Below are positions 1 to 10,900 of a stretch of 64,000 nt of DNA, one piece after another. The number at the start of each line of letters is the position of its first letter. Positions within the stretch are counted from its first letter, which is position 1. The notes below the pieces were generated by a model, which saw nothing but the letters and a program-made list of their open reading frames with translations, was not told the origin of the DNA and did no database searches. The position numbers were made by a program, and so were the translations under genes. Source of the DNA: Echinometra lucunter (Eukaryota; Echinodermata; Echinoidea; Camarodonta; Echinometridae); NCBI GenBank assembly GCA_029962745.1, contig CM057156.1, forward strand, positions 3,977,450 to 4,041,449, read 5' to 3'.

Positions 1-99
1 TCTCATTGGTAACGTTCTGGATGATGGTAAGAACCTTGGTGGTGTTGAGTTGACTCAGATCTACTGCTCCTGGTGTGTCATTGATGGAGGATAGGAATT

Positions 100-1390
100 A
101 CATGGAATTACATGCTATGCCAACAGAGATTTCATCAGTCTATTATACACTTAAATACTACAAAGATTTTTAATTTTCTGGCATAGGAGTATTAGAAACT
201 AAGCTTGATTCCTCTGTGCTATCAGTATATAATTCTTTTTCTTTCGTTCACACATGCTGTGAATCTAAGATTGGTGGAGGTATATGTATATGTTTCACAA
301 AACGTTGATTTCTTGGAGAGAGAGAGAGAGAGAGAGAGAGAGCACATATATATATAAATAAATTAATTTCTCCAATCAGTATTTAGTGAAATGGTTAAAA
401 AAAAATCTCTGAAAAAATATTGTTGGGAATCTTTACAGACCTCCCAATTCTTAAATGGATTCTTTTCTAAATGAGATGAATTCTCTTCTTGCTATATGTG
501 CTACCATAAACACTGAAAATAAGTTATAACATTTAATGGGAGACTTCAATATTAACTGAATACTAGGAGCTAAGGATTCCTTCATACACTGTTTTACATC
601 ATTTGTTTCCAGCCATCACTAAAAATACTCGTATTTCTGATAAATCTGATACTGTATAATTGATAACGTATTTACTAATGCCATACAAACTGAAAATGAA
701 AAGGGTTTATTGTACTTGCATAATTATTTCTGATCAGCTTCCTCTATTTTGTGTTGCTAAAAAGACACTTATAGTTTTCCCACTAATGAACCACGTTATA
801 AAAAAATTGATAAATGACTCCAAGATTGATGGTTTCAAAAGAAAATTAATCCTTGTAGATTAGAGACCTATTTATGCTCCCAAAGATGTCAATCGCGCCT
901 ATGATTTATTTAACTGTATTTTTTTTTATCGCATTAAAATGGAATTTTCCCTCTCATTCGGAATAAAATAATCATCAAGAGAAAAACCATAAACACTGAT
1001 TTCCTCCAGTATTATCAAATCTTTTAATAAAAAATGCCTTGTTTAAAGATTTCAGAAAATATTCTGCATTATTAGAAATTAAAACAAACAAAAGAGATAA
1101 ATATAAGAGTACAAAATGTTTTGAAAAAAAATATTTGCTTTACAAAGAAGGATTATTATCAGAAAAAAGAAAGTTTTAACAGGCAACACGCAGAAAACAT
1201 GGAAGGAAATTGACATCTTAAGGAAAGTCTCTCTTCCATCGAAAAACATATTTAAAATATGAATGTCTTGAAAATGATCAAATGAAAGCCAGATATTTTA
1301 ATAACTATTTTGCTGATGTAGCTAAAAAAATATTGCAAATGATATCCCACAATCATGACAATGCAATGATGATTTCAAGAAGTTCTTAGG
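100..1390 (+). mobile_element. Degenerate non-LTR retrotransposon (LINE) fragment, endonuclease part
   Basis: Conceptual translation in shifting frames gives the landmarks of a LINE apurinic-type endonuclease. Around 186-290 there is a stretch like VLETKLDSS followed by ESKIGGG. Around 440-560 come RPPNS and then MGDFNIN. Around 640-850 come IIDNVFTN, ISDQLPLF and KIDGFKRK. Downstream, Lys-rich fragments (KNALF, RYFNNYFADVAKK) match the linker that precedes the reverse transcriptase in CR1/L2-type elements. Many stops and frame changes show it is dead. A GA microsatellite interrupts it at about 318-342. The clade is not resolvable by eye. Confidence 0.55.
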
Positions 1391-2430
1391 CAGTTATAAT
1401 GCTCGATCAATGTTTATATATATCATCTTTATTCGCCAAATAATACACATTCAACATATATATGGCACTTCTATAAAAAGAACAGAAAAGAAAGTTGTAC
1501 ATATGATATCGTTACAAATTAAAGGCAAAATACTCTGAGAAGAACAATTCATGAATAAATAGGTGTACATAGAATATGAAGTGAGTTGAAACTAAGAAAT
1601 ACATAGGAACTTAATCAACTGTTCCACGGCTTACTTCGAACCATCGGGTCTTCGCGTCGGGCCGTGTAATCGCGTAATGCGACCTTTCGTGAAAAAAAAC
1701 CCTTTTATTTACGAAAGGTCGGGTTCACCGTTTGAGAAATATACCAGTTAAATCTACGAAAAGTCGGGTCCATTAACCCGACACTTCGTAGAAATTAGCA
1801 AGCAAATATACGAAGGGTCGCGTCCTTAACGCACATTTCTACAACAAATAATTTGACGAAAAACGGCTTGAATAAAAGCTAGCATGTGATTCGCACAAAG
1901 TCAGCCTTTGCCACGGAAAGTCCAGAGGTGAGTACAGTTTAAATTTCGCTAATTTGTCAAAAAATAGAATCTATTCCTAATGAGTTCTACATTGTGCCAG
2001 ATCTGCGTTAATTTCTTTATATTTTCAAAGAACTGCTCTGAGCTGTATGTCATGAAATTATGTGCTATAAACTCATTAACTTTGTAAACTCTTTTCATCG
2101 TCGGCAGCTCATTGTTACCGCTGCACCCTGTCACGACGCAACATCTTGCCCAGACTTTCGGGCGGATTGCCTATGATTGTAAATGCAATGCAAAAACGGT
2201 TGACAGCGAGATTCAACGTTTATTTTATCCCACCTATATGCATTGTGTTGGCGAGTTGACGAATCAGTTATCCTAAATTGTTGCATGATGTATAACTGTG
2301 TAAAGCAAGGGGGAGGGCGAGGCGGGGTCTATGACTGTGTGTACAGTAAGCTCAGATTTCAAAGACAGCATAAGGAAGCATAATGAGTCATTTAGACTAC
2401 GGTAGGTATGATTTAATCTAGCAGTGTAAC

Positions 2431-2566
2431 AGGGCTGCGTTTCACGAAACCGTCATAAGTCTAAGTTCATGGACATCCCATAGATACGCGCGTTAATTCT
2501 ACAACACGCGTTTCAGTGGGATGTCCAAGAAGTTAGACTTATGACGGTTTCGTGAAACGCAGCCCT
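2431..2566. mobile_element. Fold-back MITE nested in the hAT-like element
   Basis: A near-complete palindrome. The first 34 bases (beginning AGGGCTGCGTTTCACG) are exactly the reverse complement of the last 34, and pairing continues with two mismatches to about 49 bases per arm. The spacer is short and contains GATACGCGCG. It lies where the sibling element at 5341 has an uninterrupted GTAACAGG, which marks it as an insertion. Confidence 0.8.
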
Positions 2567-2626
2567 GGTTCCTGTTATCAGGGGGGGGGGGGGGGAGCCA
2601 AAATTTCTAGTAACTCGGTCAAGAAT

Positions 2627-2783
2627 CAGTGGCATAGCTATGATTTCATTTGACTTTGAGGGGAGCGGTAGTGAGTACACAAAGCATTCAAAACACTGAG
2701 CATGCGAAGCGCACTCCATAGGGGGAGGGTGCAGGGAGGGAGAGACTACCGCCCCCTTAAGTGAAATCCTAGCTATGCCACTG
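2627..2783. mobile_element. Short hAT-type element with CAGTGGCATAGC ends
   Basis: The left end CAGTGGCATAGCTATGA and the right end TAGCTATGCCACTG are inverted repeats. The TIR resembles the CAGTGGCGTAGC ends of the elements at 44910 and 50462. The host sequence on both sides is also inverted (GAGCCAAAATTT at about 2595, AAATTTTTGGCTC at about 2804), so the palindrome extends beyond the TIRs. Confidence 0.6.
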
Positions 2784-3025
2784 ATTCTAAATTTACTTAC
2801 CAGGAAATTTTTGGCTCTGTTCCCCCCCCCTCTTTCCTCTTTTTTTTCCATATCTCTTCTTCTTTCACCCTTTTCTTTTTTCTTTCCTTTCTCCCTTCCT
2901 TTTTCTTCCTTTCCCTTTCTTTCATTTTTTTCGTGGTGGTTTGGTGGATTTTCGCACTGAAATCCTTCAGGGGGAACTCTGTCCCTCCCTCCCCTGCCCC
3001 TGGTTGTTACACCACTGATTTAATC

Positions 3026-5332
3026 TTTAATTTGTTTTGACTTTGTTCATCAGATTGAACATGCCTAGGTTGAAAATTAATGCTGCATTTATGTCTGCAT
3101 CCACATCATGTTGGAGATGTAGGTGATGATTGCTTGTTGACTGAGACTGAAGAAAGTTTCTGCAAGATATGAGTTAGTCTACCACTCCAGTTATGGAAGG
3201 TAAGTGAATTCTGCATGAATTTAATAAGGTTGCTACATGTACAGGTATGTCAATATTCAGCCAGAGTTTAGCACAAGGCCATTGGCCTTGCTTGCAAATA
3301 CACCCATTCTTGAATTTATTTGTAAACCCTGGCTGAATATTTTTTTTTTTTTTATTATTATTGTCTCCTTTGAAAATTTCATCAGTCTGGCATGATGAAT
3401 ATTTTTCTTCCTTGAGTTTCATTTTCACCAGGATCAAAATATCTCACCAACATTTCTTGCTTACACTTCATTAAGAAATGTATTGCTTATTTAAAGCTAA
3501 ATAATTGTTCAGCTTTACTTGTTCATTTTTGCTATACAAGCAGAAACTATGTTTTGTTTTCTGATTTCCTCTCATTTCATTTGCAAGTTTGTTTTTTATT
3601 ATTAAATTTCAAGTTGAGATATTCATTGTTCAATATGTGTATTGTTCTAAATTTCTGTTGTATAAATTTCAATTGTATTTTGAGTTCTGTGAAATAAACT
3701 AAAATGATGTATAAACCTTGGTCTGCAAAGGTAAATATTGAGGGCTCCTACTGTCCATAATTTGTACATGTACTTTGCATTTATCCTAATTCAAGTCAAC
3801 TTTCAATCTCATTTTTTTTTTTAACAGAAAGAATTCAGCTTCTACTCTTCATTGCATTGGACCCCTGCTTTGGAGATCTGTCTCTCAATGAGTGAGGAGT
3901 CATGGCCCTGTATGCAGCAGGGGGGGGGGGGGGGTGAGGGGACGGGAGCAGTAGCCAAACCCACAATTCAATTCAATTCAAATTTATTGATATGCAATCA
4001 ACAATTTTGGATTATTATCGACATACAAAATGTTGTGCAATGTCATTAAACAAAGTTACAAACAAATAATTGCATTATTTTTTTAAACTAAACCCCTCCC
4101 GATAGGTGTGTGTGCGAATTATTTGAAACTTTTAGAGCAGATTATTGTTTCATTTGAGGATTTGAAAATTCATAAATTCAGTACAGGGTACTAGTAATTT
4201 GAATTGAATGATGAGTATGTAAGTTTCAAAATTACTGTTTTCAGTTGCATTTTAATTGATTTTATTAATTTCTTCTTAAGGGATGTGGAATAGCTCATTC
4301 TTCCTGAGTTGTGAACAGCATCTGACTATGAGCTCTGTTAATGATTTATTTACAAGTATTTTTTAAAGTAGAGAAGGATTCTATTGGGCCTTGATACATG
4401 TTGGCAATTTGAATTACTAACATCTGCATGGTAGTGATGTAAAACTCTATAGTCTGTTCTTTATTTTGTTGTAAGTTGTGAACAGAGTATAGGATTTTAA
4501 AAAATTGTTATTAGTACATGTAATATGAAATATATTTTACTTTTAATTGATGAATGAAGGCTGATGTAGTTTCCTTTTTATCGGAATGAACCTATTTTAA
4601 CATGTACATGACTGTAATCACCATGCAGAAAAATAATCATTACATACCAAATTCATTTTTTTTTTTTTTTACTACAAGTGTACTTTGATATTGATTGTGT
4701 GATCCCCAGCAATTTTTAAAAGAATGTGATAATTTGTAATACATGTATCCGGGACATGTATACATGCATATCTAAGAAAATACTGAAGCCCCCTCTTATG
4801 AAATGAATATGGGGGTAGGTGAAAAATGAAGCAACCAAGAGGGTGTGTTCAAGAGAGATGGAAAGGGTTGGAAAGAGAGACAGAGATAGATACAAGAAGA
4901 AAGAGATGAAAAATCAATTCAGGCGAGATTATTTGATGAAAATTCAAGGGTGTCCAAGAGAGAGAGAGAGAGAGAGAGAGTGGGGGGGGGGGGGGGCAGA
5001 GAATGGGAAAAGGTGGAGTAGTGGAGAGTTTGTGAAGGAGATAATTGCAATGTATAGTGTTTTGTGTTGATTAAATTTATCAGATTTTCAAAGTGCATTA
5101 TCTTTTGAAGATCAAGGTCGTACATCTACAAGCCATATATCTTTATGGATATTGATTAACACATTCTTTGGCATAGGTCTTCTCACGCATTCACCAAAAT
5201 TTTATCATCACACGTGATTAGCCACTCCCCCCCCCCATGATCAGTGATAGTAAAGAAAAGATATATATTTGGCATTTCCATGGAAGTCTGTTAATACGTT
5301 AAAATTCAACAGTTTGGAACCTAATTATAATG
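3026..5332. other. Interior of the Mutator-like element; no gene recognised
   Basis: AT-rich sequence with short ORFs only. There are homopolymer tracts (T-run near 3342, G-runs near 3920 and 4982) and a GA microsatellite at about 4960-4980. I found no transposase motif and no convincing exon. Confidence 0.5.
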
Positions 5333-5340
5333 AAACTGAA

Positions 5341-5886
5341 CAGGGGCGTAACAGGTACCTGTTATCGGGGGGGGGGGGCAGAGCCGAAAATTACCCGGTA
5401 TCTAAGTCTAGAAATAGAATATGCGGAGGTGAGCCCGCACCGCGATTTGCTTGTTGCGAAGCCCTTAGCGGGTGGGGCCCAGGGTTCTGGCTTAGGGCCC
5501 CTGTTGGGGTCTACAGGGAAAGCCACTGCGGGGGTCCAGGGAGTGGAGCCCCCAGAAACTCCGGGGTTTGGGTACTAAATTTTCCCTCATTTCTTTTGTT
5601 TCCGTTTGCCTTTTTTCTTTTTCCCCCTCTCTCTTCTTCTCTATCCCCCTTTTCCTTTTTTCTTTCCCGTTCTCCTTCTTCCTTTCCCTTTCTCCTTCTT
5701 TCTCTCCCTTACTCCTTCTTTCTTTTCCTTTCTTCTTCTTCCTTTCCCTTTCTCCCTTCATTTTTCTTCTTTTCCCTCCCGTTCATTTTTTCCCGGTGGT
5801 TTGGTGGATTTTCCCGCTGAAATCCTTCAGGGGGGGGGGGGGGGCACTCGATCTGCCCCCCTGCCCCCCCGGCTGTTACGCCACTG
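5341..5886. mobile_element. hAT-like non-autonomous element, family A copy 2
   Basis: The perfect 8-bp target-site duplication AAACTGAA lies at 5333-5340 and 5887-5894. The ends are CAGGGGCGTAACAGG and GGCTGTTACGCCACTG, inverted to each other. Its interior (G-run, a Pro/Gly-rich segment, a ~200-base polypyrimidine tract, then TGAAATCCTTCAGGGG) matches copy 1 at 2419-3017. The overlapping ORFs in several frames come from the low-complexity tract. Confidence 0.8.
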
Positions 5887-6157
5887 AAACTGAAGTACTT
5901 GCATATCATAAATAGATTAATATCAAAATTTATTTTTTTTTACCCGATACTTCGTCATTTGAAGGTAGTTTTCTCACGAATATTCGCGTAAAAGATTAGT
6001 CTAATGTCAATGACCACAATTGCTAAAAATCACATTTTTACCACACGATTTACCCGACCTTTCGTAAATACAGGGGGCTGTTTTCACGAAAAGTCGGGTT
6101 ACGCGATTACACGGCCCGACGCGATCACCCGATGGTTCGAAGTAAGCCCTGTTCCAC

Positions 6158-6890
6158 TTCCTCTGTAGATAACATGTCACAAACCCTTTCCCGATCTCTG
6201 ACCTCTATAAGTTCTTTTAGTACATTCACATCTAATTCTCTGCTAACCGGGATATCACAATTCTTAATGTTTTCACTTAGGAAATACTGCACCTCATTTA
6301 AATTGTCACAAAAAGTAGAGAACGGGTTTCTTTGGGCATTTTTTTACAACCATTCTCGTGAATCCACTACCAGTCTTCACGATTCTATTATTAAAACTTT
6401 GAAATCACAATGAGTCATGTTATTAATTCTCCAGATTTTCCTCAGAGCTTTCCTCCAACAGGTGAAAATGTTCATCACTGCTTTACTTCTTAATTGCCAC
6501 AAACATGCCCCATAGAAACTACAACAGTATTGCTTGAATAACAAAAATTGCACTGATGATTTAATATGACCAAAGTCTGATCTGAGGGTATTGAAACTTT
6601 TCCAGAACTGAGCAGTAGCTGCAGAAACCAAACTATTTTTATCAGTAGTTGAATATGGTGACCTGAGTAAACCGCACTGTCGACATTTTACACATTAATA
6701 TCATTGATAACAACAGAACATTCCCTAGCAATTTTTTTTTTTACAGTGTGGGTCAAAAATGGGCAACGCATGAGATGTACACACCCAAGAATTTTTTTAT
6801 AAGACCTTGTGCTTACCAAATGGGTAAATTGCTTAGTGTAGATAAAAGGTGCCATTTGAAAAAAACTTGTAAAATTCATTACAGTAGTAA
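6158..6890 (-). mobile_element. Degenerate LINE 3' part, split by the Mutator-like element
   Basis: The minus strand at 6377-6631 encodes a peptide with QYCCSFYGACLW followed by CWRKALRKIWRI. This matches the conserved post-RT region of many LINEs (a YC-SFYG-LW block, then WRK-R-IW). The part at 6688-6879 is more degraded. The insertion at 1628-6148 divides it, and the continuation toward the 3' end should be 1430-1618. Confidence 0.55.
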
Positions 6891-7939
6891 TGTTGTACTT
6901 CTCTAAATCATTTACTGATGAAAAGTTTCTTGATAATAATACACTTACCAGTGTGAATGTAACTACTAGAAGTGGCAGGATGGTTAAACAACCAGTGCGT
7001 TTTACAATGTAATTGTGCTAAACACAACAATATATTAGTTTATAGTGGGTTTTGTTGTTGTTTTTGTTGTTATATTAGCCTTTTGCAACATGTACTTTCA
7101 CAATAAAAATATTTGTATTCATTATTGTAAATATGTTCATTTTTATACACATATTCATTATTGTAAATATGTTCATTTTTATACACAAATTCATTATTGT
7201 AAATATGTTCTTGTTGAGACTCTCATACTCCCGATCGGGGGTCGATAGAGTTTAATAAAATCTTATCTTATCTTATCTTATCTTATCATCTGCTTTTACC
7301 TTCTTTCCCTCATCTCTTTCCTTGTTAGAATCACACTACAATTTCCCTATCCATTTGATTATGAATGGATATGGGCAAAGTGTTCAGCATTTTACCATGT
7401 TTACTGCATTCATTGCCTAAATTATGCCGATGGTAGTCCATTACAAATACATACAATATGCATTCACGCTGTTAAATTAGTCGTGCATGCGGAAACGAGT
7501 GATATGGGGATTTCCCACTGAGCTTTAAAAACATGATCAGGGGGAATTCCAAGATCATTATGCAATAGAGTCTAAATTCATGCATGAACAAAGTAGAGTG
7601 TTTTTCAAGCTGTGCGTGTTTTTTAAAAAATTGCAGTAATGAAGGAATCTATGTGTTGAACATCATAATAATACAAAACCGTGTTAAAAAAGTTTAAAAA
7701 AAAAAAAGAAAATATAAATCAAGTTATTGCTGAAATACTGTACCTTTGATCACTACGAATGCAAATGGTCTCAAAAGCAGGCCTATGACCAGAATAGGTA
7801 CTGAAGAACGAAATCACTGTAGGCTAGTAACTAATAAAATTCCCCTCAAGTGACATCATCAACGTTTGTCATAGTGTTATTGTAGAATTTCATTGCCTGA
7901 CATGATATTCTGTCATTTCGATTACTGTGTCAGTTCTCT
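6891..7939. other. Intergenic: small tandem repeat and retroposon-like tail
   Basis: At about 7117-7211 a unit of roughly 37 bases containing TTCATTATTGTAAATATGTTC repeats nearly three times. At 7245-7288 AATAAAATC leads into five or more TTATC repeats, a tail like those at LINE or SINE 3' ends. The remainder up to the DXO-like start shows no gene; it is the presumed promoter and 5' UTR side of that gene. Confidence 0.45.
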
Positions 7940-10900
7940 ATGACTGATGATAAACGGTGGAGGCCTTTCGCTTACACATCAAAAGGAGACACAATGGCTG
8001 GCAGCAGCCCTGAACGAGAGGTTCTCGGAACCTTCTCTATCAACGAGAGGGGCGAATACCGGAACAATTTCAGTCAACGTCGCTACGTCGTCGAACCCGA
8101 CGAAGCCAGTCTAGGAGCTATTGACCTGCGAGACGGAATTGACGGGTACATCGGCCGGAGGCAGGAAGATGTCAGACCGACATCAATCAGTTCTTCAGTT
8201 CTGAAATGGATCCATGATAACAGGGAAGGAATGATCGAGAGAAAGATTCTAGAAAGAGAACGTGGAGGAACAAGAAGGTAAGACGAATAGTTGTACGATA
8301 AATGCTCAGGTGACAGTTGCTCCACGTCAGTTTCGTACATTAATAGAACCCTTTTACATTATAACCAGAATGCAACCCTAACACTAACCCTTTAATTTTG
8401 ACGAAATAAAGCCCGTAGCAGTTGTCGTCGGAGCTATGTCGGAGTAACAAGTTGAAAACATTGATAAACGGTATTTTGGGAAAAGTGCATCGTATAGCGC
8501 ATTGCTCTGAAAGGAGTCCTTTTGTAAAATGCGCCAAAGCCATTTCAGTTGCTCCCACGCTGTACAGAATAGATGAGAATGAAATGAAATTGAGTTAATA
8601 TAAAAATTGCAGTGGAGGAACGGGGAAGGGGGCAATCCAGTCTAACCATATTTCTCTTAATATTTCGCCTTTAAATCACACGTTTAAACATCCAGTTTTA
8701 ATCACTATTTTGTGTAGGTTAAGGTTTTTTTTATGTTAATCAACTAATATGATTTAGTCTCTTATTCATCTAAGACTTAATAAAGCCATTGTTTATCTCT
8801 TTTATACTTTATGTTTCTCACAAGATCCTCGATGTCATCTGTATAGTCATGCGATAAAGATACACATCGCATTATGTTATTCTGTCTTTGAACTATGTGC
8901 TATGTAAAGTGAATATGATCCCGTTGACAACTGAATTCTCAAACTCCCATAGACTTCAATCAGGAAGCACCCGGTTCCCGTAGTCAAAGAGTTGTCATCA
9001 TTGTAATCATCATAAACTGAACTTTCTCAACAGTCCTTCGTCCCCTAAAACACAATGCAGTTAAACGATTGATTAATCTTTTTTCGGGGGAGGGGGGTTG
9101 GTGAAGGGACGCTTCCGCCGATAGTTCTACTTTAGCATGTTTAGGACGGCTCAACAATCAGTGACAATAGCATGTCTAGCAGGACTAGACTTGTTATTTA
9201 CGCCCCCGCTCCTTTCATATCAGTCTGTGCCCGTACATAAATAACGTGACCTAATGAAAAAAAAAAATCCGGTGTTATTTGCTTGATGGTTGGGTGAAAC
9301 CCATTGTGACAGATCTTGCACTGGCGGGCACTCAGAGCTGCAATTTCATATTCATTCAAGTACTATTTTTTTGTTGTGCACGCTTTCATGCCCGCGCGAT
9401 GATTAATGTTTGAATGTTTGCTTTCATACACTGAGGTTATTATTGACGCTGCATGAAGCAATGGTTCTTATTGACTATGGGTGATTGTACTTTATTAGCC
9501 GTGTAAGCCGCCAGCTTGTTATCTTAGTTCAGTTTAGCTCATGCATTTTCACAACGGTAAAAAAAAAACACAACAACAAACAGAAACACAACAACAAACA
9601 AATACAAGCATGACAAGTATAGATGAGAAAATTCAAATCAGGACGGAATAAGAACATACATGATTTTGGATGGAGCTATCGACAGAAGTGCATTAATTGG
9701 CTCCCAACATACAATGGAAAATCGAAAATTTGAACTAAATTAATGTATTGGTTAACAATAGAAAATATCAAATGAAATCTTTAATTCCATAAATCATAGA
9801 TAAAGAATGAAATACATGACAGTAACAATATAAATAGCCTACAGCAATTTTTAGCATATATATAGATAAATATATATAAACACACATACGTACACACGCA
9901 AAACAGAAAAAAAAAGGTTAATCTATGTCTACGATGTCACATCTGATATTTACGCTTTATTTTGTGGAGAATACGCAATTGAAAACAGTCACATTTAAAA
10001 AAATTGACACACGTAGTCGGCAGTAGCTCTACATTAATACAAGCAACGTTGTAAACACTCCACCATTTTCTTGATTTAAAGTGATTACACAATGGTAAAA
10101 ACAAAATTTATATATGATCGAGAATAGAATTCTAAGAAGAATAACATTAAAAATTTGATGATTTTCAATGGAAATCAATGAATTTTGGCCAATTTCTAAT
10201 AAAAAGTCAAGAGTTGACCAAAAAATTTGAGTATGAGGTATGACGTAAAAGTGGGTACTCAGCTTCGCGCTTTGCAGTTGTGCTGCGCGCTAGACTGTAC
10301 AATATGTATTATACCTTGCGTGCATTTTGCTAGAATTGCGCGACAAGGTACCCACTTTGACGTCATTGTGACGTCAAAGTGGGTACCCAGTTGAAACTGG
10401 GTCACAGCTGAGGGGTCAAAAATATCCTGAAATCCTACCACATTTGGGGGTTTCCTTGGCAACACGACTTAAAAAAAAAAAACTTTAGGCAGATCATTTT
10501 CTGCTAATAAAATCATACTCTTTTAAATGAACTAACATTGTTTCAGCATTGCGTACCCCCTTTAATGTAGTCAAGAAAATTGCTTTGTTTTATTTAATTG
10601 TTACTGATTTCAATGCTTTTAAATAGAAAGCGCTTTAACGATTATGCACATTGCTCTGAGGTTTCTTCTTTGAGGCATTTCTGAAAAGAAACAAAAATGA
10701 TTCGAATAAATCTGTTTATATACTCATCGATTCCAACATAACCCTTAATAATCACATATCGCGCATCCTTAAGTCGTAAAGATTTCAGTTCGGCAACCTG
10801 TCACACTAAAACGCGTAAAGCCCGCCGCACACTACTGTATACGATCCGTCTGCGATCTAATTTTTGGAAAAAAATGTTATAACATTTGATATGAACATTC

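Larger units (their letters stand above)
2419..3017. mobile_element. hAT-like non-autonomous element, family A copy 1 (itself invaded)
   Basis: The perfect 8-bp repeat ATTTAATC flanks it (2411-2418 and 3018-3025). The ends are TAGCAGTGTAAC on the left and the complement of CAGTGGTGTAAC on the right, so they match with three differences. Inside are a G-run, a long pyrimidine tract and the sequence TGAAATCCTTCAGGGGG, all shared with the sibling at 5341-5886. Two smaller elements lie inside. An 8-bp duplication with CAG...CTG ends is the usual hAT signature. Confidence 0.75.
1628..6148. mobile_element. Long-TIR DNA transposon, Mutator-like, with 9-bp target-site duplication
   Basis: The left end starts GGCTTACTTCGAACCATCGG and the right end is its reverse complement; similarity continues for about 100 bp (1628-1730 against 6045-6148). 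The nine bases CTGTTCCAC occur immediately before (1619-1627) and after (6149-6157) the element, a perfect target-site duplication. Long inverted ends with a 9-bp duplication are typical of the Mutator superfamily. Short sub-repeats resembling TACGAAAGGTCGGG recur in both ends and could be transposase-binding sites. I see no transposase inside, so it is probably non-autonomous or filled by later insertions. Confidence 0.75.

Noticed and set aside
5269..5915. Several overlapping ORFs of 66-183 codons
   Set aside because: They arise from the polypyrimidine and G-run tracts of a hAT-like element and conflict with each other in frame and strand.
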